Below are positions 31,758 through 40,973 of a stretch of DNA of 64,000 bases, piece by piece. Source of the stretch: Kitasatospora sp. NBC_01266 (GTDB taxonomy: Bacteria; Actinomycetota; Actinomycetes; Streptomycetales; Streptomycetaceae); contig NZ_CP108458.1 of the NCBI RefSeq assembly GCF_036242395.1, forward strand, positions 7,192,001-7,256,000, read 5' to 3'. Under the pieces are notes generated by a model that searched no databases, was not told where the DNA came from, and saw only the letters and a program-made list of their open reading frames with translations. Each line of letters starts with the position of its first letter. Position 1 is the first letter of the stretch. The position numbers and the translations under genes were made by a program.

Positions 31758-32407
31758 ACTGGGACGACATGCAGCCGCTGCTGCACGACGCGACGATCGA
31801 GACGTTCCAGATGGTCGGCATCGCCACCCTGGTCACGCTGCTGGTCGGCCTGCCGCTCGGGGTGCTGCTGGTGCTCACCGACAAGGGCGGACCGCTGCGC
31901 AACGCGGTGGTGAACAAGGTGGTCGGCGCGATCGTCAACGTCGGCCGCTCGCTGCCCTTCGTGATCCTGCTGGTCGCGCTGATCCCGTTCACCCGCTGGG
32001 TGGTCGGCACCTCGATCGGCTGGCAGGCGGCCACCGTGCCGCTGGCCGTGGGCGCCATCCCGTTCTACGCCCGGCTGGTGGAGAGCGCGGTGCGCGGCGT
32101 GGACGGCGGTCTGGTCGAGGCCGTGCACGCGATGGGCGGCGGCACCTGGGCCGTGGTCCGCAAGGCCCTGCTGCCCGAGGCGCTGCCCGCCCTGCTCTCC
32201 GCGCTGACCACCACCGTGATCGCGCTGATCGGCTACTCGGCGATGGCCGGCACGGTCGGCGGCGGCGGTCTGGGCAACCTGGCGATCACCTACGGCTACA
32301 TGCGGTTCGAGACCAACTTCATGATCGTCATCGTGATCGAGCTGGTCCTGCTGGTCACCCTGGTCCAGCTGCTCGGCGACCTCGCCGTCCGCCGCCTGAA
32401 GCGCTGA
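31754..32407 (+). CDS. metI: methionine ABC transporter permease
   Basis: 217 residues, about five membrane helices (FQMVGIATLVTLLVGLPLGVLLVL, VGRSLPFVILLVALIPF, ATVPLAVGAIPFYARLV, ALLSALTTTVIALIGYSAMAG, FMIVIVIELVLLVTLVQLLG). The EAVHAMGGGTWAVVRKALLPEALP segment is the EAA coupling loop that docks to MetN. ATG overlaps the metN stop; metQ begins 90 bp later. Confidence 0.95.
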   Translation: MNWDDMQPLLHDATIETFQMVGIATLVTLLVGLPLGVLLVLTDKGGPLRNAVVNKVVGAIVNVGRSLPFVILLVALIPFTRWVVGTSIGWQAATVPLAVGAIPFYARLVESAVRGVDGGLVEAVHAMGGGTWAVVRKALLPEALPALLSALTTTVIALIGYSAMAGTVGGGGLGNLAITYGYMRFETNFMIVIVIELVLLVTLVQLLGDLAVRRLKR

Positions 32408-32497
32408 CGACCCTCAGGTCCCACCCCCCCACACACACAGACTTCCGCCGCCCGAACCCGGGCGCGCGGCCCCACCCAACGGAGAAAGGCACTTTTC

Positions 32498-33325
32498 GTG
32501 CGTACTGTCCTGAAGTCCACCGCCCTCCTGGCCACCGCAGGCCTCGCCCTCTCGGTCGCGGCCTGCTCCTCCTCCGGCAGCGGCTCCTCGAACAACGCGG
32601 ACAAGCCGCTCGTCGTGGTCGCCAGCCCCACCCCGCACGCCCAGATCCTCGACTACATCAAGGACAACCTGGCGGCGAAGGCGGGTCTGAAGCTGACGGT
32701 CAAGGAGGTCTCGGACTACACCCTGCAGAACCCCGCCGTTCAGGACGGCTCCGCTGACGCCAACTTCTTCCAGCACGTCCCCTACCTGACCGACTTCAAC
32801 AAGACCCACGGCACCGACATCGTGCCGGTCGAGGCCGTCCACCTGGAGCCGCTGGGCGTCTACTCGAAGAAGGTCAAGAAGGTCGGCGACCTGGCCGACG
32901 GTGCCTCGGTCGCGGTCCCCAACGACGCCACCAACGAGGGCCGCGCGCTCAAGCTGCTCGCCGACAACCAGGTGATCACCCTCAAGAGCGGGGCCGGCAT
33001 CACCGCCACCATCCAGGACATCGCGAGCAACCCGAAGCACCTGAAGTTCAAGGAGCTGGACGCCGCCCAGCTGCCGCGCGCGCTGGACGACGTGGACGCC
33101 GCCGTGATCAACGGCAACAACGCGCTGGGCGCCGGCCTCAAGCCCGCCACCGACGCGATCCTGCTCGAGAAGGCCCAGGACAACCCGTACGCGAACGTGC
33201 TCGCGGTCAAGAAGGGCCACGAGAACGACCCGCGGGTGCAGAAGCTCGCCCAGCTGCTGCACTCTCCCGAGGTGAAGAAGTACATCGAGGACACCTTCCA
33301 GGGCTCGGTCATCCCGGCCTTCTGA
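32498..33325 (+). CDS. metQ: methionine-binding lipoprotein
   Basis: 275 residues; extracytoplasmic substrate receptor of the MetNIQ importer. Lipoprotein signal with lipobox SVAAC (Cys23). NlpA/MetQ fold: VVVASPTPHAQILDYIKD, LQNPAVQDGSADANFFQHVPYL, VHLEPLGVYSKKVK, VAVPNDATNEGRALKLL, AAVINGNNALGAGL. GTG 32498 has GGAGAAAGG upstream. The stop lies in a 12-bp tandem repeat that supplies another in-frame TGA. Confidence 0.96.
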   Translation: MRTVLKSTALLATAGLALSVAACSSSGSGSSNNADKPLVVVASPTPHAQILDYIKDNLAAKAGLKLTVKEVSDYTLQNPAVQDGSADANFFQHVPYLTDFNKTHGTDIVPVEAVHLEPLGVYSKKVKKVGDLADGASVAVPNDATNEGRALKLLADNQVITLKSGAGITATIQDIASNPKHLKFKELDAAQLPRALDDVDAAVINGNNALGAGLKPATDAILLEKAQDNPYANVLAVKKGHENDPRVQKLAQLLHSPEVKKYIEDTFQGSVIPAF

Positions 33326-33349
33326 CCGGCCTTCTGACCGGCCTTCCGA
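33314..33349 (+). repeat. 12-bp tandem repeat x3 over the metQ stop
   Basis: CCGGCCTTCTGA at 33314 and 33326, CCGGCCTTCCGA at 33338; the period keeps frame, so metQ has two consecutive in-frame TGA stops 12 bp apart. Confidence 0.85.
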
Positions 33350-33498
33350 CCGGCATCCGGTCCATCGGCACCCGGGCCCCGTCGCAGCCGCGGCGGGGCC
33401 CGGCGTGCGCGCACGCAGCTGACGGTCCGTCGACCCCCGGCGACGCCCGGCGTGCGCGGGGCGTACCGTGGGTCCACGACCCGGCGAGGAGAGACGGT

Positions 33499-34125
33499 AT
33501 GCCAGCGAGTTTCCCCGAGACCGCGATCAGCACCGAACGGCTGCTGCTGCGCCCTCTGGAGGAGGGCGACACGCCCGAGCTGGTCGCCATGATGGCCGAC
33601 GACCTGGTGCTCAGCTGGACCGATGTACCGCAGCCGTTCACCCACGCCCACGCGCGGCGCTGGGTCCGCGACTGGGCCCCCGCACTGCGCGCCGAGGGGC
33701 GCGGGATCGCCTTCGCCGTCACCGAGCACCTGACCCAGCGGCTGGTCGGGCTGGTCGAACTTCGGCACACCGACTGGCGGCTGCTCAGCACCGAGGCCGC
33801 CTACGTCACCGCGCCCTGGGCCCGCGGCGAGGGCTACGCCGTCGAGTCGCTGCTCGGCGTGGCCCAGTGGCTCTTCGAGGACCGGGGCTTCCACCGTCTC
33901 GAACTGCGCACCGCGGCCGGCAACACCGCCGCCCAGCAGGTCGCCCAGAAGATCGGCTGCATCAGCGAGGGCGTGCTGCGCAGCGCCTGGATAGTGCGCA
34001 CCGGCGAGGTCGGCTCGGCCGGCGAGGAGAGCCGCAGTGACCTGATCCTCTGGAGCCTGCTGCCGGAGGACCTCGAACCGGTACGGGAGTCGCCCGCCCC
34101 GTTCGCCGCGCTGCACCGTCCCTGA
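33499..34125 (+). CDS. GNAT acetyltransferase, RimJ/RimL type
   Basis: 208 residues. Starts ISTERLLLRPLEEGD, the hallmark of ribosomal-protein-alanine N-acetyltransferase-like GNATs; VGLVELRHTDWR, AAYVTAPWARGEGYAVESLLGVAQWLFEDRGFHRLELRTAAGNTAAQQVAQKIGCISEG follow, with RGEGYA as the acetyl-CoA loop. ATG 33499 follows GAGGAGAG. Likely a single-gene unit between metQ and cobL. The acceptor is unknown; RimJ/L relatives include many small-molecule acetylases. Confidence 0.92.
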   Translation: MPASFPETAISTERLLLRPLEEGDTPELVAMMADDLVLSWTDVPQPFTHAHARRWVRDWAPALRAEGRGIAFAVTEHLTQRLVGLVELRHTDWRLLSTEAAYVTAPWARGEGYAVESLLGVAQWLFEDRGFHRLELRTAAGNTAAQQVAQKIGCISEGVLRSAWIVRTGEVGSAGEESRSDLILWSLLPEDLEPVRESPAPFAALHRP

Positions 34126-34311
34126 GGCCGGATCCGCCCGCAGCCGCCCGCCGCCTCACCAGGTAACCTCCTCTCCTGGACGGGATGGTCGCAGTGGCGG
34201 GGTGGGTGCACCTGACGCCCGCGCACCCCCGGCCGACCCAGGGGCCAGCCGCGCGCACCGCCGCGCGCCGTGGCCGAGTCGTGAGGCGGGAATCGAGGGA
34301 GAGCAGCCGCG

Positions 34312-35532
34312 ATGGCTGACCGGATCACGGTCATCGGGTGGGACGGCACGCCGCTGACCGAGGCGGCCGCCGCCGCGCTCGCCGCGGCCACCCTGGTGGC
34401 GGGGGCGCCCTACCAGCTCAACGCACTGCCGGTACCGGCCGCCGCCGAGCGGATCGCGCTCGGCAACGTCGGGTCGGCAGCCCGCCGGATCGCCGAACAC
34501 CGCGGTGCGGTGGTGGTGGTCGCCGAGGGCGACCCCGGCTTCTTCGGCGTGGTGCGCACCCTGCGTCGCCCGGAGTACGGCCTGGAGTTGGAGGTGCTGC
34601 CGGCCGTCTCCTCGGTCGCCGCCGCCTTCGCCCGGGCCGGGATGCCCTGGGAGGACGCGCAGGTGGTGAGCACGCACGGCGGACGGTTGCGCAAGGCGGC
34701 CAACGTCTGCCGGGCGCACCCCAAGGTGGCCGTGCTGACCACGCCCGACGCCGGCCCCAGCGAGCTGGCCCTGATGCTGCGCGGGGTGCACCGCACCTTC
34801 GTGGTCTGCGAGGCGCTCGGCACCGAGGACGAGGACGTCACCGTGCTCACCTCCGACCGGGTGCCCGACCACGACTGGCGCGAGCCCAACGTGGTGCTGG
34901 TGATCGGCGGCAACGCGCACTCCCAGGCCGTGGACGCGCCCTCCGGCTGGCTGGCCGGCCGCCCGGTCGGGTACCCGACCACCGAGCGCGGCTGGGCACT
35001 GCCCGGGGACGCCTACGACGGTGCGAGCGCGCGGACCCTCTCCGCGCAGGCCCGGGCGGTGATCCTGGCCCGGCTCGGTCCGGGGCCGGGGGACCTGGTC
35101 TGGTGCGTGGGCGCCGGCAGCGGCGCGCTCGCGGTGGAGACCGCGCGGTTCGGCGCGGCCGTGGTCGCGGTCGAGGCGGACGCGGCCGGCTGCGCGCGGA
35201 TCGCGGTCAACGCGCGCCGGTACGGGGTCGAGGTGGAGACCGCCGCCGGCAGTGCGCCCGAGGTGCTCGGCGGGCTGCCCGAACCGGACGCCGTGGTGGT
35301 CGAGCGCGGCGGCGCCGAGGTGGTGGCAGCGGTGCTGACCCGCCGTCCGGGCCGGCTGGTGGCGCCGGCCCGCACCCTGGCCGAGGCGGAGGAGATCCGC
35401 GTCGTGGTCGCCGCCGCCGGCTACCAGGTGGAGGGCGCGATCCTGCAGTCCGCGCCGCTCACCGCCGATGGCGGTCTGACGATCGGTGCGGGCGAGAGCA
35501 GCCTGGTGCTCTGGGCCGAGCCCCGGGGCTGA
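34312..35532 (+). CDS. cobL: precorrin-6Y C5,15-methyltransferase (decarboxylating)
   Basis: 406 residues, CbiE-CbiT fusion. The N-terminal tetrapyrrole methylase domain (about 1-200) has ITVIGWDGTPLTE, VVVVAEGDPGFFGVVRTL and VVSTHGGRLRKAANV; the C-terminal class I methyltransferase domain (about 210-400) has GDLVWCVGAGSGALAVETARFG and VVAVEADAAGCARIAVNARRYG. It methylates C5 and C15 and decarboxylates the C12 acetate in aerobic cobalamin synthesis. GGGAGAG precedes ATG 34312. The next gene is bluB-cobT after 507 bp. Confidence 0.96.
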   Translation: MADRITVIGWDGTPLTEAAAAALAAATLVAGAPYQLNALPVPAAAERIALGNVGSAARRIAEHRGAVVVVAEGDPGFFGVVRTLRRPEYGLELEVLPAVSSVAAAFARAGMPWEDAQVVSTHGGRLRKAANVCRAHPKVAVLTTPDAGPSELALMLRGVHRTFVVCEALGTEDEDVTVLTSDRVPDHDWREPNVVLVIGGNAHSQAVDAPSGWLAGRPVGYPTTERGWALPGDAYDGASARTLSAQARAVILARLGPGPGDLVWCVGAGSGALAVETARFGAAVVAVEADAAGCARIAVNARRYGVEVETAAGSAPEVLGGLPEPDAVVVERGGAEVVAAVLTRRPGRLVAPARTLAEAEEIRVVVAAAGYQVEGAILQSAPLTADGGLTIGAGESSLVLWAEPRG

Positions 35533-36039
35533 GACCGGTCGGTCCGACCGTCCGGCAGCTGAGAAGTCGCCAACCGCCGCCCTGGCAAAAGCGGATGAAA
35601 CGGACACCTGGCCGTTGGGCTGTCAGTTCGTGCCGGTAGTCTGACGATCCGACCGCCGTCAGGGATCTTCGGAACGATTCTCGAACGGCGGACTGCCGAC
35701 GTGGTGCAACCCACACAGAGATCAGCGTGTGGGCATTCGACTGACGCTCGCGTGATCGGGAGAATGTCCCGGGGCCCGGGCCGGTCGTGCCGGTTGCCCC
35801 GGGCTGTCGTTAGTTCAGGTGACGGTGCACGGTGACCGGCTGCCCCTGCGGGGTCGGACGAACGGCACCGGACGCCGTGACCGCCGGGGCGGCCCAGGGC
35901 CGCCGCGCGGAGCGCGCGACGGTCGGCAGGTTGGACTGTGGGGTGGGCCGGCACGCGGCTTGGACCCGGAGCGGGCGGTGCGCCTCGGTCGGCGACCGGG
36001 CCGCCAAGGACGCGGAAGCGGCCTGGAAGGAGTGTTGAC
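35533..36039 (+). other. 507-bp gap with probable long bluB-cobT leader
   Basis: No gene. TTGGGC (35615-35620) and TAGTCT (35637-35642), 16 bp apart, form a reasonable promoter that would give a leader near 390 nt. Hairpins: CCCACAC/GTGTGGG (35710-35733) and CCCGGGGC/GCCCCGGG (35768-35803). I found no clear cobalamin-riboswitch B12 box. Confidence 0.4.
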
Positions 36040-39000
36040 ATGACCGACGGCGGTCACATCCCCAATGAGGGACTGCCGGAGCACCTGCTCCCCGAGACCG
36101 GAACCGACCCGGTGCAGGGAGGTGGCGGGTGGGGCGGCGACCTCGTCGGCCAGGCCGTACCGGTGGGCGTGCCGGGTCCTGGCTACACCTTCATCGACGA
36201 GCCGGACCGGGTGGACCCGCTCGAGGACGAGGACGATGTGCTGCTGATGCCGGGGCCGCAGGGCTCCTGGAGCGACGTGGCCACCTCGCCGGTGGTCCCG
36301 CTCGGCGAGGCGCTCGCGCCGCAGGGCACGCCCGGGTACCCGGTGTACGCGACGGTGGACGGCTCGATGGCCTTCCCCGCGGCGCACATTCCGGCCCCGC
36401 CGCTCGCGCCGCCCGCCCAGCCCGCCGCGGTGGTCCCGCAGTCGGAGCCGCAGGCCGTGCCGGCCTCGGTGGTGTCCGCGCCCGTGGCGCCGACCGCCGT
36501 CGCGCCGCAGCCCGCCGTCCCCGGCGTGGCGCCGGTCGAGCCGGTCTTCACGCAGCCCGCGGCCGTGCCGGCCGCCGCTGCGGTCGAGGGCGGTGAGCAG
36601 GGGTCGGCCGGCGTGCCGGTGGAGCCCTCCTGGCCGCCGCTCGACCCGCCGCTGCCGACCGCTGCCGAGGTGCCGGCCCCGGTCGTCGCCCAGCCGGAGC
36701 AGGCGGCTGCCGCGTCGGCCGCCGCCGCGCAGCCCCAGGTGTCGCAGCCGGTCGGCGGCCCGGCGCGCCGGCCGCTGCACGCCGGGCCGCCGATCCCGGA
36801 CCCCTCGGTGATGACCGGTCAGGTGCCGGTCCGCTCGCTGGCCGACCGCGGTCCCTCCGAGCCGGGCGGCACCCCGCCGCACGGCATCCCGGTCGCCGCC
36901 CCGGTGCAGGTCGCCCCTCTCATGGCAGCCGTGCCCGCGCCGGTCGAGCCGGTCACCGAGACCGTGGTGATCCCGGCTCAGGCCGTCGCGAGCGAGCCGC
37001 AGTCCGTGGTGCCCGCGCCGGTCGAGTCCGCCGTCCCGGTCGAGGCCGCCCCGCTGCCCGAGGCCGCACCGGTCGCCGAGGCGGTCCCGGTCGAGGCCGC
37101 TGAGCCGGTCGCGCCCGTCGAAGCCCCGGCTGCCGAGGCTCCGGTTGCTGAAGCTCCGGTTGGCGAGCCCGCCGCCGAAGCCCCGGTCGCCGAGGCGCCC
37201 GCCGCTGACGCGCCGTCGGTCGAGGCCGTCGCGGACCAGGCGGCCGAGCCGGTGGCCGACCCGGCCCCCGCGATCCCGACCTCCACGATCCCGGTCGCCG
37301 AGCCCACCGTCGAGGCAGCACAGCAGCCAGAGGCCGTCGAGGCCGCCGCGCCGGTCGCCCCGCCCCGTCGGATCGCCGCCTTCCTGGCCGACCCCGCCCC
37401 GCTCGGCCTCTCGGTCCCCGAGGCGCCGACCGCCGAGCCGCCGGCCGCTGCTGCGCAGACCCCTGACCAGCAGGTCTCCGACGCGCCGCCCGCTGAGCAG
37501 CCCCAGGCTCCGGCCGCCGAAGCCCCCGCCGCCGAGGCCGCCACGACCGACGCCGCGCCGGCGATAGCGCCCGCCGCCGAGTCCGAGGCGCCCGTCGAAG
37601 CCGCTGCCGCGGCCACCCCCGAGGCCGAAGCGGTCGCTGACGCCCCGTCAGCGGAAGCCGCCGAAGCCCCCGCCGACGCCGTCGGCTCGACCGAAGCGTC
37701 CGAGCCCGCCGCCGAAGCACCCGCCGCACCCGCCGCACCCGAGGCCGCAGTCCCCGCCACCGCCGAGCCGGCCGAGCCCGAGCCGGCCGAGCCCGAGCCG
37801 GCCGAGCCCGAGTCCGCCGAGACCCAGGAGCCGGCCGAGCCCGCCGCTCCCCGCCCCCCGGCGGCCCCCGGCTACGACGACCCGATGCGCGAGGCGGTCC
37901 ACCAGGTGATGCGTGAGCGCCGCGACATCCGCAACGGCTTCCGCCCCGACCCCGTCCCGCACGAGGTCCTGCTGCGCGTCCTGGAGGCGGCCCACACCGC
38001 GCCCAGCGTCGGCTACTCGCAGCCCTGGGACTTCGTGGTGATCCGCTCCGCCGAGACCCGCCGCAAGATGCACGCCCTGGCCGAGCGCCAGCGCGAGGTC
38101 TTCGCCGACTCGCTGCCCAAGGCGCGGGCCAAGCAGTTCAAGGAAATCAAGATCGAGGCCATCCTCGACACCCCGGTCAACATCGTGGTCACCGCCGACC
38201 GCACCCGCGGCGGCCGGCACACCCTGGGCCGGCACACCCAGCCCCAGATGGCCCCGTACTCCGCCGCCCTCGCGGTCGAGAACCTCTGGCTGGCGGCCCG
38301 CGCCGAGGGCCTGGGCGTCGGCTGGGTGAGCTTCTTCGACGAGGAGGAGATGGTCCGCGAGCTCGGCCTGCCCGAGCACCTGGAGGTGGTCGCCTACCTC
38401 TGCGTCGGCTTCGTCGACTCCTTCCCGGACGAGCCCGAGCTGCAGCAGCAGGGCTGGGCCAAGAAGCGCCCGCTCTCCTGGGTGGTGCACGAGGAGCAGT
38501 ACGGCAACCGCGCGCTGCCCGGCGAGGAGCCGCACAGCGTGCTCGCCGAGACGCTGCGCACCATCCGCCCGCTGGACGCCAAGGCGCTCGGCCTGGCCTG
38601 GGACCGGCAGAAGCGGATGACCAAGCCGGCCGGCTCGCTGGGCATGCTGGAGATCATCTCCGCCCAGCTCAGCGGCCTGTCCCGGAAGTGCCCGCCGCCG
38701 ATCCCGGAGCCCGCCTGCGTGGCGATCTTCGCCGGCGACCACGGCGTGCACGCCCAGGGCGTCACCCCCTGGCCGCAGGAGGTCACCGCCCAGATGGTGG
38801 CCAACTTCCTGGCCGGGGGAGCGGTGGTCAACGCCTTCGCCGGCCAGGTCGGCGCCGAGGTCTGCGTGGTCGACGTCGGCGTCAAGGCCGAGCTGCCGGA
38901 GGCGATCCAGCAGGGCCGCACCACCGGTCTGCTGCCGCGCAAGGTCAAGCCGGGCACCGACGACATGACCCAGGGCCCGGCGATGACCCGGGAGGAGGCG

Positions 39001-39609
39001 CTCAAGGCGCTGGAGGTCGGCATCGAGACCGCCCGCGACCTGGTCGCGGCCGGCAACAAGATCCTGATCACCGGTGACATGGGCATCGCCAACACCACCG
39101 CGTCGGCCGCCCTGATCTCCGTCTTCACCGGCGCCGACCCGACCGAGGTCACCGGGCGCGGCACCGGCATCGACGACGAGACGCACGCCCGCAAGGTGGA
39201 CGTGATCCGCCGTGCCCTGGAGCTGCACCGGCCCGACCCGGCCGACCCGATCGGCGTGCTGGCGGCCGTCGGCGGCCTGGAGCACGCGGCGATCGCCGGT
39301 TTCCTGCTCGGCGCGGCCTCGCTGCGCACGCCGGTCATCCTGGACGGCGTGATCGCCGGCTCGGCGGCGCTGGTCGCCAAGGCCATCGCCCCCGAGGTGC
39401 TGGCCGCCTGCATCGCGGGCCACCGCTCGGCGGAGCCCGGCCACCAGGCGGCGCTCGCCAAGATCGGCCTGCGGCCGCTGATCGACCTGGACCTGCGGCT
39501 CGGCGAGGGGACCGGCGCCCTGCTGGCCCTCCCGCTGGTGCAGAGTGCCGCCCGGGCGATGCACGATGTAGCCACCTTCGACTCCGCCGGAGTCACCGAG
39601 AAGGGCTGA
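36040..39609 (+). CDS. cobT: BluB-CobT fusion with very long Pro/Ala/Glu-rich N-terminal region
   Basis: 1189 residues. Residues about 615-830 are BluB, the flavin-destroying 5,6-dimethylbenzimidazole synthase (RRDIRNGFRPDPVP, SVGYSQPWDFVVI, GLGVGWVSFFDEEEM). Residues about 833-1189 are CobT, which joins that base to nicotinate mononucleotide for the lower ligand of cobalamin (MTKPAGSLGMLE, IFAGDHGVHAQGVTPWPQEVTAQM, GDMGIANTTASAAL, LGEGTGALLALP with the catalytic Glu). So maker and user of DMB are one chain. Residues 1-100 are acidic/Gly-rich; about 100-610 are low complexity (repeats like EAPVAEAP). ATG 36040 follows GGAAGGAG; the frame opens earlier at 35938 but without a ribosome site. Confidence 0.95.
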   Translation: MTDGGHIPNEGLPEHLLPETGTDPVQGGGGWGGDLVGQAVPVGVPGPGYTFIDEPDRVDPLEDEDDVLLMPGPQGSWSDVATSPVVPLGEALAPQGTPGYPVYATVDGSMAFPAAHIPAPPLAPPAQPAAVVPQSEPQAVPASVVSAPVAPTAVAPQPAVPGVAPVEPVFTQPAAVPAAAAVEGGEQGSAGVPVEPSWPPLDPPLPTAAEVPAPVVAQPEQAAAASAAAAQPQVSQPVGGPARRPLHAGPPIPDPSVMTGQVPVRSLADRGPSEPGGTPPHGIPVAAPVQVAPLMAAVPAPVEPVTETVVIPAQAVASEPQSVVPAPVESAVPVEAAPLPEAAPVAEAVPVEAAEPVAPVEAPAAEAPVAEAPVGEPAAEAPVAEAPAADAPSVEAVADQAAEPVADPAPAIPTSTIPVAEPTVEAAQQPEAVEAAAPVAPPRRIAAFLADPAPLGLSVPEAPTAEPPAAAAQTPDQQVSDAPPAEQPQAPAAEAPAAEAATTDAAPAIAPAAESEAPVEAAAAATPEAEAVADAPSAEAAEAPADAVGSTEASEPAAEAPAAPAAPEAAVPATAEPAEPEPAEPEPAEPESAETQEPAEPAAPRPPAAPGYDDPMREAVHQVMRERRDIRNGFRPDPVPHEVLLRVLEAAHTAPSVGYSQPWDFVVIRSAETRRKMHALAERQREVFADSLPKARAKQFKEIKIEAILDTPVNIVVTADRTRGGRHTLGRHTQPQMAPYSAALAVENLWLAARAEGLGVGWVSFFDEEEMVRELGLPEHLEVVAYLCVGFVDSFPDEPELQQQGWAKKRPLSWVVHEEQYGNRALPGEEPHSVLAETLRTIRPLDAKALGLAWDRQKRMTKPAGSLGMLEIISAQLSGLSRKCPPPIPEPACVAIFAGDHGVHAQGVTPWPQEVTAQMVANFLAGGAVVNAFAGQVGAEVCVVDVGVKAELPEAIQQGRTTGLLPRKVKPGTDDMTQGPAMTREEALKALEVGIETARDLVAAGNKILITGDMGIANTTASAALISVFTGADPTEVTGRGTGIDDETHARKVDVIRRALELHRPDPADPIGVLAAVGGLEHAAIAGFLLGAASLRTPVILDGVIAGSAALVAKAIAPEVLAACIAGHRSAEPGHQAALAKIGLRPLIDLDLRLGEGTGALLALPLVQSAARAMHDVATFDSAGVTEKG

Positions 39610-39620
39610 CGTCCTCTCCC

Positions 39621-39663
39621 CACCCCGTACCGGCGCAGGCCCTGCCCGCGCCGGTACGGGGTG
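39621..39663 (+). terminator. hairpin between cobT and cobA
   Basis: Perfect 16-bp stem CACCCCGTACCGGCGC / GCGCCGGTACGGGGTG, 11-nt loop, 37 bp before the cobA start. Confidence 0.85.
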
Positions 39664-39699
39664 CTGCCGAACAGTCCGCCCAGCCTCCAGGAGCACCTG

Positions 39700-40944
39700 A
39701 TGACCGCGCCCAACCCGCACCCGAGCACCGAGGGCCGCACGCCGTACCCCGTCGGCCTGCTGCTGAGCGGACGCCGGGTCGTGGTGATCGGTGGTGGCCA
39801 GGTCGCCCAGCGCCGCCTGCCCGCCCTGATAGCCGCTGGTGCGTACGTCGAGCTGGTCTCCCCGGTCACCACCCCGGCCGTCCAGGCGATGGCCGACGCC
39901 GGCGAGATCGTCTGGCAGCGGCGCGGCTACCTGGACGGCGACCTCGCCGAGGCCTGGTACGTGCTGGTCGCCACAGACGACCGCGCGGTCAACGAGGCGG
40001 TCAGCGCCGAGGCCGAGCGCCGCCGGATCTTCTGCGCCCGCAGCGACGACGCGGCCCTCGCCACCGCCTGGACCCCCGCCACCGGGCACGACGAGGGCAC
40101 CACGGTCGCCGTGCTGACCGGCGACCCGCGCCACTCGGCCGCACTGCGCACCACGATCGTCGAGGGCCTGCGTGACGGCAGCCTGAGCGCCCGCCAGTTC
40201 CGGCAGCGCTCGGCCGGCGTGGCGCTGGTCGGCGGCGGCCCCGGCGACCCGGACCTGATCACCGTGCGCGGGCGCCGCCTGCTGGCCGACGCGGACGTGG
40301 TGGTCGCCGACCGCCTGGCGCCGCGCGAACTGCTCGCCGAGCTGCCGCCGCACGTCGAGGTGATCGACGCGTCCAAGATCCCCTACGGCCGGGCGATGGC
40401 CCAGGAGGCGATCAACCAGGCGCTGATCGACCACGCCAAGGCCGGCAGGTTCGTGGTCCGGCTCAAGGGCGGCGACCCCTACGTCTACGGGCGCGGCGGC
40501 GAGGAGCTGCTCGCCTGCGCCGAGGCCGGCATCCCGGTCACCGTGGTCCCCGGCATCTCCAGCTCGATCAGCGTGCCGGCCGCCGTCGGCATCCCGGTCA
40601 CCCACCGCGGCATGACCCACGAGTTCACCGTGATCTCCGGCCATGTCGCCCCCGAGGACCCGCGCTCCCTGGTCAACTGGGAAGCCGCCGCCCGGATGAG
40701 CGGCACCCTGGTGCTGCTGATGGCGGTCGAGCGGATCGGCGCGATCGCCGCCCGGCTGATCGAGGCCGGCCGCCCGGCCGACACCCCGGTCGCCGTGGTC
40801 CAGGAGGGCACCACCGCCGCCCAGCGCCGGATCGACGCCACCCTCGCCACGGTGGCCGCCACCGTCACCGCCGAGGGCGTCCGCCCGCCGGCCGTCATCG
40901 TGATCGGCGACGTCGTGCACGTCCTCGACCCCGCCACCCGCTGA
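39700..40944 (+). CDS. cobA: uroporphyrinogen-III C-methyltransferase with precorrin-2 dehydrogenase domain
   Basis: 414 residues, CysG-like. N-terminal Rossmann domain (VVVIGGGQVAQRRLPALIAAG, VATDDRAVNEAV) is the precorrin-2 dehydrogenase/sirohydrochlorin side; from about residue 180 the SUMT domain follows: VGGGPGDPDLITVRGRRLL, IPYGRAMAQEAIN, VRLKGGDPYVYGRGGEE, VTHRGMTHEFTVISGH. It makes precorrin-2 for cobalamin and probably siroheme. ATG 39700 has CAGGAG upstream. Shorter than E. coli CysG (457), so the linker domain is reduced. Separated from bluB-cobT by a strong hairpin. Confidence 0.93.
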   Translation: MTAPNPHPSTEGRTPYPVGLLLSGRRVVVIGGGQVAQRRLPALIAAGAYVELVSPVTTPAVQAMADAGEIVWQRRGYLDGDLAEAWYVLVATDDRAVNEAVSAEAERRRIFCARSDDAALATAWTPATGHDEGTTVAVLTGDPRHSAALRTTIVEGLRDGSLSARQFRQRSAGVALVGGGPGDPDLITVRGRRLLADADVVVADRLAPRELLAELPPHVEVIDASKIPYGRAMAQEAINQALIDHAKAGRFVVRLKGGDPYVYGRGGEELLACAEAGIPVTVVPGISSSISVPAAVGIPVTHRGMTHEFTVISGHVAPEDPRSLVNWEAAARMSGTLVLLMAVERIGAIAARLIEAGRPADTPVAVVQEGTTAAQRRIDATLATVAATVTAEGVRPPAVIVIGDVVHVLDPATR

Positions 40945-40973
40945 CCCCCGCCAGCCGACGCCCCGAGAGCAGC

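Noticed and set aside
35938..36039. Earlier start for bluB-cobT
   Set aside because: No ribosome site and atypical composition; GGAAGGAG marks ATG 36040.
37648..40920. 1090-residue open frame on the minus strand
   Set aside because: It is the antisense shadow of bluB-cobT and cobA in GC-rich DNA; text is Gly/His/Arg/Val-rich with no domain.
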